From Flavobacterium omnivorum (GTDB lineage: Bacteria > Bacteroidota > Bacteroidia > Flavobacteriales > Flavobacteriaceae): 64,000 nucleotides of DNA. The stretch is taken from the NCBI RefSeq assembly GCF_900099915.1, contig NZ_FNDB01000001.1, positions 62,001 to 126,000 of the forward strand, written 5' to 3'. The notes under the pieces were generated by a model. It was not told the DNA's origin. It ran no database searches and was given only the letters and a program-made list of their open reading frames with translations. The position numbers were made by a program, and so were the translations under genes. Positions within the stretch are counted from its first letter, which is position 1. Every line of letters begins with the position of its first letter. Shown here piece by piece: positions 25,993-34,085 of this stretch.

Positions 25993-26280
25993 ATGAAAAA
26001 AGCAATCTTAACAATCGGTTTATTCTCTCTAGTAATGGTTTTGACTTCATTCACAACTCCAAAAACAGATCCTATAGTGCTAATTGATGCAAATGGTAAC
26101 GTAGAAATTATTGGAGCTGGAGCAACAGGTGGAAATAAGAAAGTGGATATTATTGGAGCTGGAGCAACAGGAGGAAATAAAAAAGTAGATATTATTGGTG
26201 CAGGAGCAACAGGTGGAAATAAGAAAGTAGATATAATTGGTGCAGGAGCAACAGGAGGAAATAAAAAAGTAGATGAATAA
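25993..26280 (+). CDS. Small secreted protein of four 14-residue repeats; candidate peptide precursor
   Basis: A 95-residue protein. Residues 1-23 are a Sec signal peptide (MKKAILTIGLFSLVMVLTSF). After a short spacer (TPKTDPIVLIDANGN) come four repeats of VDIIGAGATGGNKK (the first has VE) and the ending VDE. The repeats are 42 bp each (26101-26142, 26143-26184, 26185-26226, 26227-26268). Each ends in Lys-Lys, which is a potential dibasic processing site. I do not recognise the family. It has its own terminator and lies between a LytTR regulator and a TPR sensor kinase. It may be a precursor of multiple identical signal peptides, or a short structural or adhesive secreted protein. That the protein is real is likely; its function is conjecture. 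Confidence 0.8.
   Translation: MKKAILTIGLFSLVMVLTSFTTPKTDPIVLIDANGNVEIIGAGATGGNKKVDIIGAGATGGNKKVDIIGAGATGGNKKVDIIGAGATGGNKKVDE
26101..26268 (+). repeat. Tandem 42-bp coding repeat, four copies
   Basis: Four uninterrupted 42-bp units inside the secreted-peptide gene. Units differ almost only at synonymous positions (GGAGCTGGA/GGTGCAGGA, GGTGGAAAT/GGAGGAAAT, AAG/AAA). This shows selection on the peptide, or recent duplication with homogenisation. Confidence 0.95.
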
Positions 26281-26306
26281 GAGTTTTAAAATTCTTCAAA
26301 ATAGTA

Positions 26307-26340
26307 AAGGGTGTCAATTTTATTGACATCCTTTTTTTTT
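26307..26340 (+). terminator. Terminator after the repeat-peptide gene
   Basis: AAGGGTGTCAA and TTGACATCCTT pair (one G-U) around TTTTA, followed by at least eight T. It separates the peptide gene from the kinase gene. Confidence 0.85.
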
Positions 26341-26354
26341 GTCAATAGTTTTCC

Positions 26355-26362
26355 TATTTTTG
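26355..26362 (+). promoter_or_regulatory. -7 box upstream of the TPR kinase gene
   Basis: TATTTTTG fits TAnnTTTG and is 21 bases before the TTG start at 26383. No TTG lies at the usual 17-23 base distance upstream, so the promoter may need an activator. Confidence 0.45.
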
Positions 26363-26382
26363 ATGAAACTAATAAGTAACTA

Positions 26383-28407
26383 TTGAAAAGAATTTACCCT
26401 ATATTTTTACTACTAGTATTTATTTTTTTTGGATGTACCCAAAAAAATAAATTCAACACAACTATTAGTTCTAGTGAGGACAGTCTGTCCTCTTACCTTT
26501 TAATCGCAAATGATTTCAATCTGCCGCGGAAAAAAAGAGAACAATTCAATCAGAAAGCCTTTTCAATCATTATTGATCAACCTAATGATTCCTTAAATAA
26601 AGTTAATTTATTTAAAGTAGCCAACCGCTATTACAATATGGATAATTGGGCCGATTTTAAAAAAACGGTTGATATTATTTTAGAAAAAGCAAACGGTAAT
26701 AAAGATACAGTCAGTAAAGCAAAAGCCTTTACTTATTTAGGGGATTTTTATGTTTCGCAAGGAGTTTCTGATAGTGCTTTCCTTTACTATTTTAAAGCAG
26801 AAAAAATATTTTTACAACGCAATGATATTAAAAATCTCGCCAGAACTCGATTAAATAAAGCAATTCTGCTATTTAACGAAGGAGATTTTTTGGGGAGCGA
26901 AATTGCAGTTTTTAATGCTTTGCGTGTTGTAAAAGGAGAAAAAGCAAATGTTATAGTGTATGAGTCTTATAACCACTTGGGTTTAATTCATAATGAATTA
27001 GGGAACTATGATAGAGCTATTGAATATAATTCCAAGGCATTAAATAGTATCGATGAAAAAGTGATGCCAGCTGTTTTTCAATCAAAAGCTACTTCTTTGA
27101 ACAATATGGGGTACGTGTATCAAAATATGAACAGGCATGATAAAGCCCTAGGTTATTTCAAGGAAGGATTATTACAAAACAATTTGATTACAGACAAGCC
27201 TTTCGTGTATGCGATGTTATTAGATAATCTAGCGTATTCTAAATTTAAAACGGGAGATTATAGCGGTTTACCAGAATTATTTTATCAATCGCTTGAAATT
27301 CGGGAGAGTTTGCAATTAACGTCAGGTATTATCGTGACCAAAATGCGTTTGTCTGAATATTTTGCGTCAAAAAGAGATTCGGTAAAATCTTTGCAATATG
27401 TAAAGGAGGCGCTGAATGAATCTTTGAGCTCTAAAAATTATAGGAGCGTTTTGATAGCTCTCAAACGTCTAACTATTATAGAGCCCCAAAATGCTTCAAA
27501 TTACACCAAACAATACATTCATATCAATGATAGTCTCCAAACGGCAGAGCGTAAAATGGGGGATAAGTTCACTCGTATTGAGTATGAAACAGATCAAATA
27601 AAGGACGAAAACACTGATTTAGTAACGCAAAATAGAAATTTAGTGTTTCTTTTTACTGCATTAGGCGTATTGGGATTGTTTATTTTTGTTATTAAAACCC
27701 AAAAGGCAAAAAATAGAGAGTTGCTGTTCAAGCAGCAACAACAAAGTGCCAATGCGGAAATCTATAATTTGATGATCTCACAACAGAATACAATCGAAAC
27801 GGGCAGAATTGAAGAGAAGAAAAGAGTGGCAAGGGAGTTGCATGATGGTGTTTTGGGAAGAATGTTTGGTGTGCGAATGAACTTAGATGGATTAAATGGA
27901 TTTCAAGATGAACTAGCGGTAAACCAGCGAACGAACTATCTGTCGGAATTGAGAAATATTGAGCAAGACATTCGTGAAATTTCACATGATCTAAATAGAG
28001 AGAAGTCGGAATTAATTAATAACTTCGTCGCCATTGTTGATGGCTTATTCGAAGAGCAAAAAAAGACCCATAAATCAAAGTTAATTTCAATTGTTGATTC
28101 TGGTATTATATGGGAAGCCGTAAGTAATTCTGTAAAAATTAATTTATACAGGATTCTTCAAGAATCGCTTCAAAACATCAATAAATATGCTCAAGCAAAC
28201 ATTATTCGCGTAGAATTCAAAAAGTCGGAAGACCACCTGATTTTGAAAATGAGCGACGATGGAATAGGTTTTAATGTGAAAACAGCTAAGAAAGGAATTG
28301 GATTACAAAATATCCTTTTTCGAACCAATGAATGTGATGGAGTTGTAGATATAAAATCAAAAAAAGGAGAAGGAACAATTATAACAGTTACCTTGCCCAT
28401 AGAATAA
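26383..28407 (+). CDS. TPR-domain sensor histidine kinase (HisKA_3 type)
   Basis: A 674-residue protein starting at TTG 26383; no earlier ATG is in frame, and the next Met would remove the export signal. Residues 1-18 (MKRIYPIFLLLVFIFFGC) form a signal with a lipobox-like FFGC. Residues about 50-390 are TPR repeats (for example HLGLIHNELGNYDRAIEYNSKAL and NNMGYVYQNMNRHDKALGYF). A membrane helix is near 418-436 (LVFLFTALGVLGLFIFV). The kinase follows: EEKKRVARELHDGVLGRM with the phosphorylated His near 487, then NLYRILQESLQNINKYAQ (N box) and MSDDGIGFNV and KGIGLQN (G boxes). The TPR part should face the periplasm. The response-regulator gene follows after 19 bases. Confidence 0.92.
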   Translation: MKRIYPIFLLLVFIFFGCTQKNKFNTTISSSEDSLSSYLLIANDFNLPRKKREQFNQKAFSIIIDQPNDSLNKVNLFKVANRYYNMDNWADFKKTVDIILEKANGNKDTVSKAKAFTYLGDFYVSQGVSDSAFLYYFKAEKIFLQRNDIKNLARTRLNKAILLFNEGDFLGSEIAVFNALRVVKGEKANVIVYESYNHLGLIHNELGNYDRAIEYNSKALNSIDEKVMPAVFQSKATSLNNMGYVYQNMNRHDKALGYFKEGLLQNNLITDKPFVYAMLLDNLAYSKFKTGDYSGLPELFYQSLEIRESLQLTSGIIVTKMRLSEYFASKRDSVKSLQYVKEALNESLSSKNYRSVLIALKRLTIIEPQNASNYTKQYIHINDSLQTAERKMGDKFTRIEYETDQIKDENTDLVTQNRNLVFLFTALGVLGLFIFVIKTQKAKNRELLFKQQQQSANAEIYNLMISQQNTIETGRIEEKKRVARELHDGVLGRMFGVRMNLDGLNGFQDELAVNQRTNYLSELRNIEQDIREISHDLNREKSELINNFVAIVDGLFEEQKKTHKSKLISIVDSGIIWEAVSNSVKINLYRILQESLQNINKYAQANIIRVEFKKSEDHLILKMSDDGIGFNVKTAKKGIGLQNILFRTNECDGVVDIKSKKGEGTIITVTLPIE

Positions 28408-28426
28408 AAAAAGTAAACCAGAGAAG

Positions 28427-29122
28427 ATGATGAGTGATTTAGCTACTATAGAAACTGTAAAAAATAAAATACTAATTGTTGATGACCATCCTTTTATTAT
28501 TGAAGGGTATAAAAATGCAATAACAAGATACAATCCTAAAGAATTTGAATTTGTTATAACGCAAGCTAAAGAATGTGAATCAGCTTATGGCATTATTACA
28601 AATCCCGCCATTGCTCCGTTTGATATCGCTTTCTTAGATATTAGCATGCCTCCTTATGAAGAAAAAGATATTTTTTCCGGAGAAGATTTAGCCAAATTAC
28701 TGTCTGAATACATGCCAAATTGCAAAATTATTCTGCTTACCATGTACACAGAGTTGCTGAAGATAAAAACAATTATTAAAACCATAAACCCTAACGGGTT
28801 GGTCATAAAAAACGATTTAACTTTTGATGAATTGCTTTTTGCCTTTGATAAGGTTATAAAAAATGAAAAATATTACAGTGAATCTGTCCTTAAAATGTTG
28901 AGTCAATCCGAAGCAGATGCTATAGAAATAGACCAATTTGACAAACAAATTTTATTTCACATTTCTAAAGGCACAGATTTAAAGGATATGACACAGTACA
29001 TTCCAATTTCATTAGGTGCAATAGAAAGAAGGAAAATAAATTTAAAAGAATTATTAAAAATAGAAGAAGGCAGTGATATGGACTTGGTTAGAGAAGCTAA
29101 AAATAAAGGATTACTTTTTTAA
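28427..29122 (+). CDS. Response regulator with receiver and divergent HTH output
   Basis: A 231-residue partner of the preceding kinase. The receiver is intact: KILIVDDHPFIIEGY (Asp pair near residues 19-20), IAFLDISMPPYEE (phosphoacceptor Asp near 67), and VIKNDL at the Lys site. The C-terminal ~70 residues (DKQILFHISKGTDLKDMTQYIP, then ISLGAIERRKINLKELL) look like a divergent NarL/LuxR-type helix-turn-helix without the usual signature. The start could be either of two adjacent ATG codons (28427 or 28430). It ends the transcription unit at a strong terminator. Confidence 0.88.
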   Translation: MMSDLATIETVKNKILIVDDHPFIIEGYKNAITRYNPKEFEFVITQAKECESAYGIITNPAIAPFDIAFLDISMPPYEEKDIFSGEDLAKLLSEYMPNCKIILLTMYTELLKIKTIIKTINPNGLVIKNDLTFDELLFAFDKVIKNEKYYSESVLKMLSQSEADAIEIDQFDKQILFHISKGTDLKDMTQYIPISLGAIERRKINLKELLKIEEGSDMDLVREAKNKGLLF

Positions 29123-29142
29123 TACTCTTGAAATTCAAATAA

Positions 29143-29184
29143 AAAACAAAAAACGACATTTGAGAAAGTGTCGTTTTTTGTTTT
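29143..29184. terminator. Bidirectional terminator between response regulator and thiL
   Basis: Sixteen-base perfect arms, AAAACAAAAAACGACA and its complement, enclose a 10-base loop. It serves both convergent genes. Confidence 0.9.
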
Positions 29185-29192
29185 CTCAAAGT

Positions 29193-30242
29193 TTATTCTT
29201 CGCTAATGGCATCCCAACCTCGTGCTTTTAAAGCAATTTTGGTATTGGCTCTTGTCACTAAATGAATCCCTTCACTTTCTTGTGTCATGTGTCCAATTAT
29301 AGTAAAATTTGGATTTCCTTTTATTTTTTCGAAATCTTCCATGGCAATGGTAAAAAGTAATTCGTAATCTTCACCTCCATTTATTGCCACCGTTGTACTG
29401 TCAATATCGAATTCTTCACATACATTGATAAACTGTGGATCGATTGGTAATTTGTCCTCATATAAATTACAACCTACTTTAGATTGTTTGCATAAATGCA
29501 TAATTTCTGATGATAATCCATCAGAAATGTCAATCATTGAAGTTGGTTTTATTTCTAAAGCATGCAATAAAGTTCGAACATCCTTGCGGGCTTCTGGCTT
29601 CAATTGACGTTCGATTAAATACGTATACGCATCTAAATCGGGTTGTGAATTTGGATTTACCTGAAACACTTGTTTTTCGCGTTCTAAAACTTGCAACCCC
29701 ATGTAAGCAGCCCCTATATCACCGGTAACCACTAATAAATCAGTTTCTTTGGCGCCGTTTCTGTAAACAATCTCCTCTGCATCTGCTTCGCCAATAGCGG
29801 TAATGCTGATAATTAATCCTTTTTGTGAAGAGGTCGTATCTCCGCCAATAACATCGACTTTGTATTCATTGGCAGCATGTGTAATTCCTGCAAACAATTC
29901 ATCTAATGCTTCCAGTGGAAATCGATTGGATACCGCTACAGAAACCGTGATTTGTGTTGGTTTGGCGTTCATCGCACAGATATCAGAAACATTCACTACA
30001 ACAGCTTTATAGCCCAAATGTTTTAACGGCATGTAAGCCAAGTCAAAATGTACTCCTTCAATCAGTAAATCCGTAGATACAACTACTTTTTTATCTTTGA
30101 AATCCAAAACGGCAGCATCATCCCCAATTCCCTTTAAAGTAGAAGGCTGATTGATTTCAAAGTTTTTTGTCAAATGGTCAATTAATCCAAATTCTCCTAA
30201 TTGGGCAATACTTGTACGTTGTGGGCTTTTATCTTCGATCAT
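29193..30242 (-). CDS. thiL: Thiamine-monophosphate kinase
   Basis: The frame runs to 30302, but the family begins at MIEDKSPQRTSIAQLGEFGLI, giving a start at 30242 and 349 residues. It phosphorylates thiamine monophosphate to the pyrophosphate cofactor. Motifs are KGIGDDAAVLDF near residue 41 (metal-binding Asp), STDLLIEGVHF near 57, AVNVSDICAMNAKP near 85, GGDTTSS near 129, ISDGLSSEIMHL near 229 and NGGEDYELLFT near 285. A TATATTTG box (30272-30265, minus strand) lies about 22 bases upstream of this start, which also supports it. Confidence 0.94.
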   Translation of the reverse strand: MIEDKSPQRTSIAQLGEFGLIDHLTKNFEINQPSTLKGIGDDAAVLDFKDKKVVVSTDLLIEGVHFDLAYMPLKHLGYKAVVVNVSDICAMNAKPTQITVSVAVSNRFPLEALDELFAGITHAANEYKVDVIGGDTTSSQKGLIISITAIGEADAEEIVYRNGAKETDLLVVTGDIGAAYMGLQVLEREKQVFQVNPNSQPDLDAYTYLIERQLKPEARKDVRTLLHALEIKPTSMIDISDGLSSEIMHLCKQSKVGCNLYEDKLPIDPQFINVCEEFDIDSTTVAINGGEDYELLFTIAMEDFEKIKGNPNFTIIGHMTQESEGIHLVTRANTKIALKARGWDAISEE

Positions 30243-30347
30243 TATTTTTATTGTTTTGAAGTTGCAAATATACAAAGAAATATTCGCCTCGAATTGTATC
30301 AATTTTCGCCATTTTTTCGCATCTTTAGGTAATTAAAATTATAAAAA

Positions 30348-31280
30348 ATGAAACCATTTGATATAGTTACCATCACAGTAAATCCAGCCTTGGATAAAAG
30401 CACCCATTTTAAGGGATTAGTTCCTGAGCAAAAAATTAGATGCGATGAACCGCGCTATGACGCTGGCGGGGGCGGAATCAATGTCTCTAAAGCAATTTCT
30501 CGCTTGGGCGGAACATCGTTAGCGGTTTTTACATCTGGCGGGCCTACTGGTAAAATGTTGGAAGAATTAGTCGCAAAAGAATCTATTGCCTATGTAGCTG
30601 TTGCCGTTCAGAGTTGGACCAGAGAAAGTTTTGTTGCTGTGGATGACAATACGAATTCCCAGTACCGTTTTGGATTTACCGGTGGAAAAATTTCCGAAGA
30701 AGAAAGCGACAGAATTTTAGAAACCATAGCAGCTTTAAAACCAAAATTCCTAGTAGCCAGTGGCAGTTTGAATGAAGGTTTATCTGATAATTTTTATTCC
30801 AAAATTGCTAAAATTGCTAAAATGTCAAACTCAAAATTGATAATTGATACTTCTGGGGAAGCCTTAAAAAAAGTTTTAGAAATCGGTGTTTATCTTATTA
30901 AACCAAATGTAGGTGAACTCGCCAAATTAATAGGTGTGGAGCGATTAGAACTAGAAGAAGTAAATGAAGCCGCAAAACAAATCATTGCCAAAGGCGGTGC
31001 CGAAATCGTAGTCGTTTCTCTTGGACCGCAAGGTGCAGTGTTGGTAACGAAAGATTCTTACGAATTTGTTCCTGCTCCTAATGTTGCTAAAAAAAGTACT
31101 GTTGGTGCCGGAGACAGTATGGTGGGTGGCATGGTTTGGGCGCTTTCGCAAAATAAAAGTCTGAAAGAAGTCATTCGTTGGGGAGTTGCTTGTGGATCAG
31201 CAGCGACTATGAATGAAGGTACGCAGTTGTTTAAAGGGACCGATGCACAACGGTTATTCGAATGGTTAAAGGATAAATAA
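30348..31280 (+). CDS. pfkB: 1-phosphofructokinase / Pfk-2 family hexose kinase
   Basis: A 310-residue ribokinase-fold enzyme. ITVNPALDKSTHFKGL at the N-terminus, AGGGGINVSKAISRLGG near residue 40 and the signature VGAGDSMVGGMVWALS near 247 (catalytic Asp) place it in the LacC/FruK/PfkB group that phosphorylates fructose-6-P, fructose-1-P or tagatose-6-P. Which substrate it uses is not readable; no PTS or fru genes are near. It is divergent from thiL, with 105 bases between starts. Confidence 0.9.
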   Translation: MKPFDIVTITVNPALDKSTHFKGLVPEQKIRCDEPRYDAGGGGINVSKAISRLGGTSLAVFTSGGPTGKMLEELVAKESIAYVAVAVQSWTRESFVAVDDNTNSQYRFGFTGGKISEEESDRILETIAALKPKFLVASGSLNEGLSDNFYSKIAKIAKMSNSKLIIDTSGEALKKVLEIGVYLIKPNVGELAKLIGVERLELEEVNEAAKQIIAKGGAEIVVVSLGPQGAVLVTKDSYEFVPAPNVAKKSTVGAGDSMVGGMVWALSQNKSLKEVIRWGVACGSAATMNEGTQLFKGTDAQRLFEWLKDK

Positions 31281-31294
31281 AAAGTAATCGAGAA

Positions 31295-31606
31295 TTAAAT
31301 TATTTCTGAGTTTTTTTTCCATATTTCAGGATTTCTAGAAGTGTGAAAAACTGCCAAAATTGTAATTATATTTAATGAATCATCAATTGTATAATGAATC
31401 AAAAAAGGAAATTTTTTTATTTTTCTACACCTAATCTCGTTATATTTTATGCTAAATAGATAAGGGTCATTTTGTAAAGAATTGATTTGTTTTTTGGTTT
31501 CGGTTTTATAACGTAAGCCCAATCCTTTCAAATGCATTTCATACCATTCGACAGTTTCTTGAATATCATTGAATGCATCGATATCTATTTTTATTTGAAA
31601 ACGCAA
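31295..31606 (-). CDS. ParE/RelE-family toxin
   Basis: A 103-residue basic protein with the ParE fold pattern: an N-terminal helix pair (DAFNDIQETVEWYEMHLKGLG), then strands RYKTETKKQINSLQNDPYLFS, CRKIKKFPFLIHYTID and ITILAVFHTSRNPEIW. The final His-Thr-Ser-Arg-Asn-Pro is a typical RelE/ParE ending. It is probably a type II toxin acting on gyrase or ribosome-bound mRNA. The antitoxin gene ends four bases upstream. It could be a degenerate stabilisation module, but both frames are intact. Confidence 0.87.
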   Translation of the reverse strand: MRFQIKIDIDAFNDIQETVEWYEMHLKGLGLRYKTETKKQINSLQNDPYLFSIKYNEIRCRKIKKFPFLIHYTIDDSLNIITILAVFHTSRNPEIWKKNSEII

Positions 31607-31610
31607 ATCC

Positions 31611-31832
31611 TTAAAGTGATTGAGAAACTTCGTCCCAATCTAAAAGTCTTTCAGGATTTGTTTTTGTTTTTGCGCTTCGGTCCAAAACGATTCGTTGGTG
31701 TTCAACAGGAATCTCAATATTCTCATTCCAAATAGCATCATTAATTTTCAAACGGTCTTTTGGAGAAAGTTGTTTTACAGCTTCAATCAACTGATTGACA
31801 CTTAAATCGATATTTAATTTTACGGTTTCCAT
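31611..31832 (-). CDS. Antitoxin of the ParE-type module
   Basis: A 73-residue protein. The N-terminal half (DLSVNQLIEAVKQLSPKDRL) looks like the short helical antitoxins that pair with ParE in Bacteroidetes and Cyanobacteria (addiction-module component type). The C-terminal acidic stretch (LLDWDEVSQSL) probably wraps the toxin. The order antitoxin then toxin and the four-base gap indicate co-translation. Confidence 0.85.
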   Translation of the reverse strand: METVKLNIDLSVNQLIEAVKQLSPKDRLKINDAIWNENIEIPVEHQRIVLDRSAKTKTNPERLLDWDEVSQSL

Positions 31833-31870
31833 AAAACAAAGTTAGTCAAAAACAAATTGTAGCAAACAAA

Positions 31871-31900
31871 AAAACCTGACAATTTTCATCGTCAGGTTTT
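31871..31900. terminator. Terminator between lepA and the antitoxin
   Basis: AAAACCTGAC and GTCAGGTTTT form a perfect stem with a 10-base loop, about 40 bases after the lepA stop (minus strand). It separates lepA from the toxin-antitoxin pair. Confidence 0.85.
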
Positions 31901-31940
31901 CTCTATATTCTATTCTCTATATTCTTCCTTCTAAAAAAAT

Positions 31941-33737
31941 CTAATCATTCAACTTCAAAACCGCCATAAACGCTTCTTGTGGAATTTCAACATTTCCAAC
32001 CAATCTCATTCGTTTTTTACCTTTTTTCTGTTTTTCCAATAATTTACGTTTACGTGAAATATCTCCACCGTAACATTTTGCGGTAACGTCTTTACGCAAC
32101 GCTTTTATAGTTTCACGTGAGATTACTTTCACCCCGATAGCTGCTTGAACAGGAATGTCAAATTGCTGACGCGGAATCAATTCTTTCAGTTTTTCGCACA
32201 TTTTTTTCCCTATAGAATATGCATTATCGGCATGCATCAAAGAGGACAAAGCATCAACTATTGTAGCGTTCAATAAAATATCCACTTTCACTAAATTAGA
32301 AGTTCGCAACCCAATTGGCGTATAGTCAAACGAGGCATATCCCTTAGAAACTGTTTTCAAACGGTCGTAAAAATCAAATACAATCTCAGCCAACGGCATA
32401 TCAAAAGTCAACTCTACACGTTCCGTAGTCAAATACGTCTGATTGGTAATCAACCCTCGTTTTTCGATGCATAAACTCATTACGTTTCCAACATAATCGG
32501 ATTTGGTAATGATGGTAGCCTTGATAAAAGGTTCTTCAACATGGTCTAAACGAGAAGGCTCCGGCAAATCCGAAGGGTTGTTTACAATAAGTGGCGTTGT
32601 TGGATCCTTTTTGGTGTAAGCCAAATACGAAACGTTGGGAACCGTAGTAATAACCGTCATGTTGAATTCTCTCTCTAAACGCTCTTGGATAATTTCCATG
32701 TGCAACATTCCAAGGAACCCACAACGGAAACCAAAACCTAGAGCTGCAGAACTTTCCGGTAGAAAGACCAACGAAGCATCGTTTAACTGTAATTTTTCCA
32801 TCGAGTTTCTCAACTCCTCGTAATCTTCAGTATCTACAGGATATATCCCAGCAAAAACCATTGGTTTCACATCTTCAAAACCTTTAATGATATTCGTTGT
32901 TGGTGTTTTTGCATCCGTCAACGTATCTCCTACTTTTACTTCTTTGGCTTCCTTAATTCCAGAAATTAAATACCCAACATCACCAGCTGAAATTACTTGC
33001 TTTGGAACTTGATTCAATTTTAAAGTACCAATTTCGTCTGCAAAATATTCATTTCCGGTAGCCATGAATTTAATCTTCTGGCCTTTTTTAATCTGTCCGT
33101 TCTTCACACGGAAAATAACTTCAATTCCGCGAAACGGGTTGTAATGTGAGTCAAAAATCAATGCCTGCAATGGTTCATCGACATTTCCTGAGGGTGGCGG
33201 AATTTTTTCGATAATAGCGGCTAAAATATTTTCGACACCAAAACCTGTTTTCCCAGATGCATGTATAATATCTTCCAGTTTACATCCTAGTAAATCAATA
33301 ATATCATCACTCACTTCCTCAGGGTTGGCGCTTGGTAAATCCACTTTATTCAAAACCGGAATAATTTCCAAGTCATTTTCTAAAGCCAAATACAAATTTG
33401 AAATCGTTTGTGCTTGGATGCTTTGTGCCGCATCTACAATCAAAAGCGCACCTTCACAAGCTGCAATTGAACGAGAAACTTCGTATGAAAAATCCACGTG
33501 TCCCGGAGTGTCAATCAAGTTCAAGATATATTCTTGTCCTTTATACGTATATTCCATCTGAATCGCGTGACTCTTAATCGTGATTCCACGTTCGCGTTCC
33601 AAGTCCATGTTATCCAGCAATTGCGCCTTCTCTTCACGAGCAGTTACCGTTTGAGTCGCCCCAAGTAAACGGTCCGCAAGCGTACTTTTTCCGTGATCAA
33701 TATGTGCAATAATGCAAAAATTTCTTATATGTTTCAT
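31941..33737 (-). CDS. lepA: Elongation factor 4 (LepA)
   Basis: A 598-residue translational GTPase, the standard length. G1 is [17 protein letters not shown] near residue 11, G3 is [14 protein letters not shown] near 76, G4 is LNKVDLPSA near 131. The LepA-specific C-terminal domain ends with [20 protein letters not shown] and then [13 protein letters not shown]. It acts on ribosomes during initiation or stalled elongation. A TAAATTTG box lies on the minus strand at 33758-33751, directly beside a structured intergenic element. Confidence 0.97.
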   Translation of the reverse strand: MKHIRNFCIIAHIDHGKSTLADRLLGATQTVTAREEKAQLLDNMDLERERGITIKSHAIQMEYTYKGQEYILNLIDTPGHVDFSYEVSRSIAACEGALLIVDAAQSIQAQTISNLYLALENDLEIIPVLNKVDLPSANPEEVSDDIIDLLGCKLEDIIHASGKTGFGVENILAAIIEKIPPPSGNVDEPLQALIFDSHYNPFRGIEVIFRVKNGQIKKGQKIKFMATGNEYFADEIGTLKLNQVPKQVISAGDVGYLISGIKEAKEVKVGDTLTDAKTPTTNIIKGFEDVKPMVFAGIYPVDTEDYEELRNSMEKLQLNDASLVFLPESSAALGFGFRCGFLGMLHMEIIQERLEREFNMTVITTVPNVSYLAYTKKDPTTPLIVNNPSDLPEPSRLDHVEEPFIKATIITKSDYVGNVMSLCIEKRGLITNQTYLTTERVELTFDMPLAEIVFDFYDRLKTVSKGYASFDYTPIGLRTSNLVKVDILLNATIVDALSSLMHADNAYSIGKKMCEKLKELIPRQQFDIPVQAAIGVKVISRETIKALRKDVTAKCYGGDISRKRKLLEKQKKGKKRMRLVGNVEIPQEAFMAVLKLND

Positions 33738-34085
33738 TTTCCGTTTATATCAAATTTATTTTGGGCGTGACCACAAGGGTCGGGCTATCCGTTTCAAGTC
33801 CTCGTAAAGTTCCGCTGTCGCTACACTTTACTGTGGGCTTTACACGGCTATCCCTCACGCAAATACCAGTTTATTTTAAATTACCTGACAGCCACTGGCT
33901 GTCCTCCTCTTAATCTCAAATCTCACGCAATCGCCAAACCACGACAATTAATCTGCAAATATAGGCTAAATTCAACAGTTTCAAAGTCCCGAATATGTAA
34001 ACTAATCGCTTTAATACGAAGTCTTTCTCCTTTCTTCTTTTCTCCTTTCAGCTAAATATCGTAATTTTGCAAAAAATTAAGGAAG
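33738..34085. other. Intergenic region between lepA and dusB (divergent)
   Basis: It holds the lepA -7 box (33758-33751, minus), a GC-richer structured repeat element (33761-33863), and a dusB -7 box TAATTTTG (34062-34069). Between 33870 and 34040 I see no gene; TTTCTCC-rich runs occur near 34020-34050. Confidence 0.6.
33761..33863. repeat. Structured GC-richer intergenic element
   Basis: About 100 bases, clearly richer in G+C than its surroundings. GCGTGA (33765-33770) and TCACGC (33855-33860) close it as inverted ends. GGCTATCC occurs twice as a direct repeat (33783-33790 and 33846-33853). TAAAGT/ACTTTA (33805-33830) form an inner hairpin. I recall similar elements scattered in Flavobacterium genomes, but only one copy is in this window. 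Confidence 0.55.

Noticed and set aside
25854..26054. 66-codon minus-strand frame overlapping the repeat-peptide start
   Set aside because: It is antisense to the signal-peptide coding region, and its similarity to a membrane segment is a by-product of that.
26101..26268. 42-bp repeats considered as CRISPR or VNTR without coding role
   Set aside because: They keep one reading frame, differ at synonymous positions and follow a clear signal peptide.
31532..31735. 67-codon plus-strand frame over the toxin-antitoxin genes
   Set aside because: Antisense to both; the minus-strand products match a known toxin/antitoxin layout.
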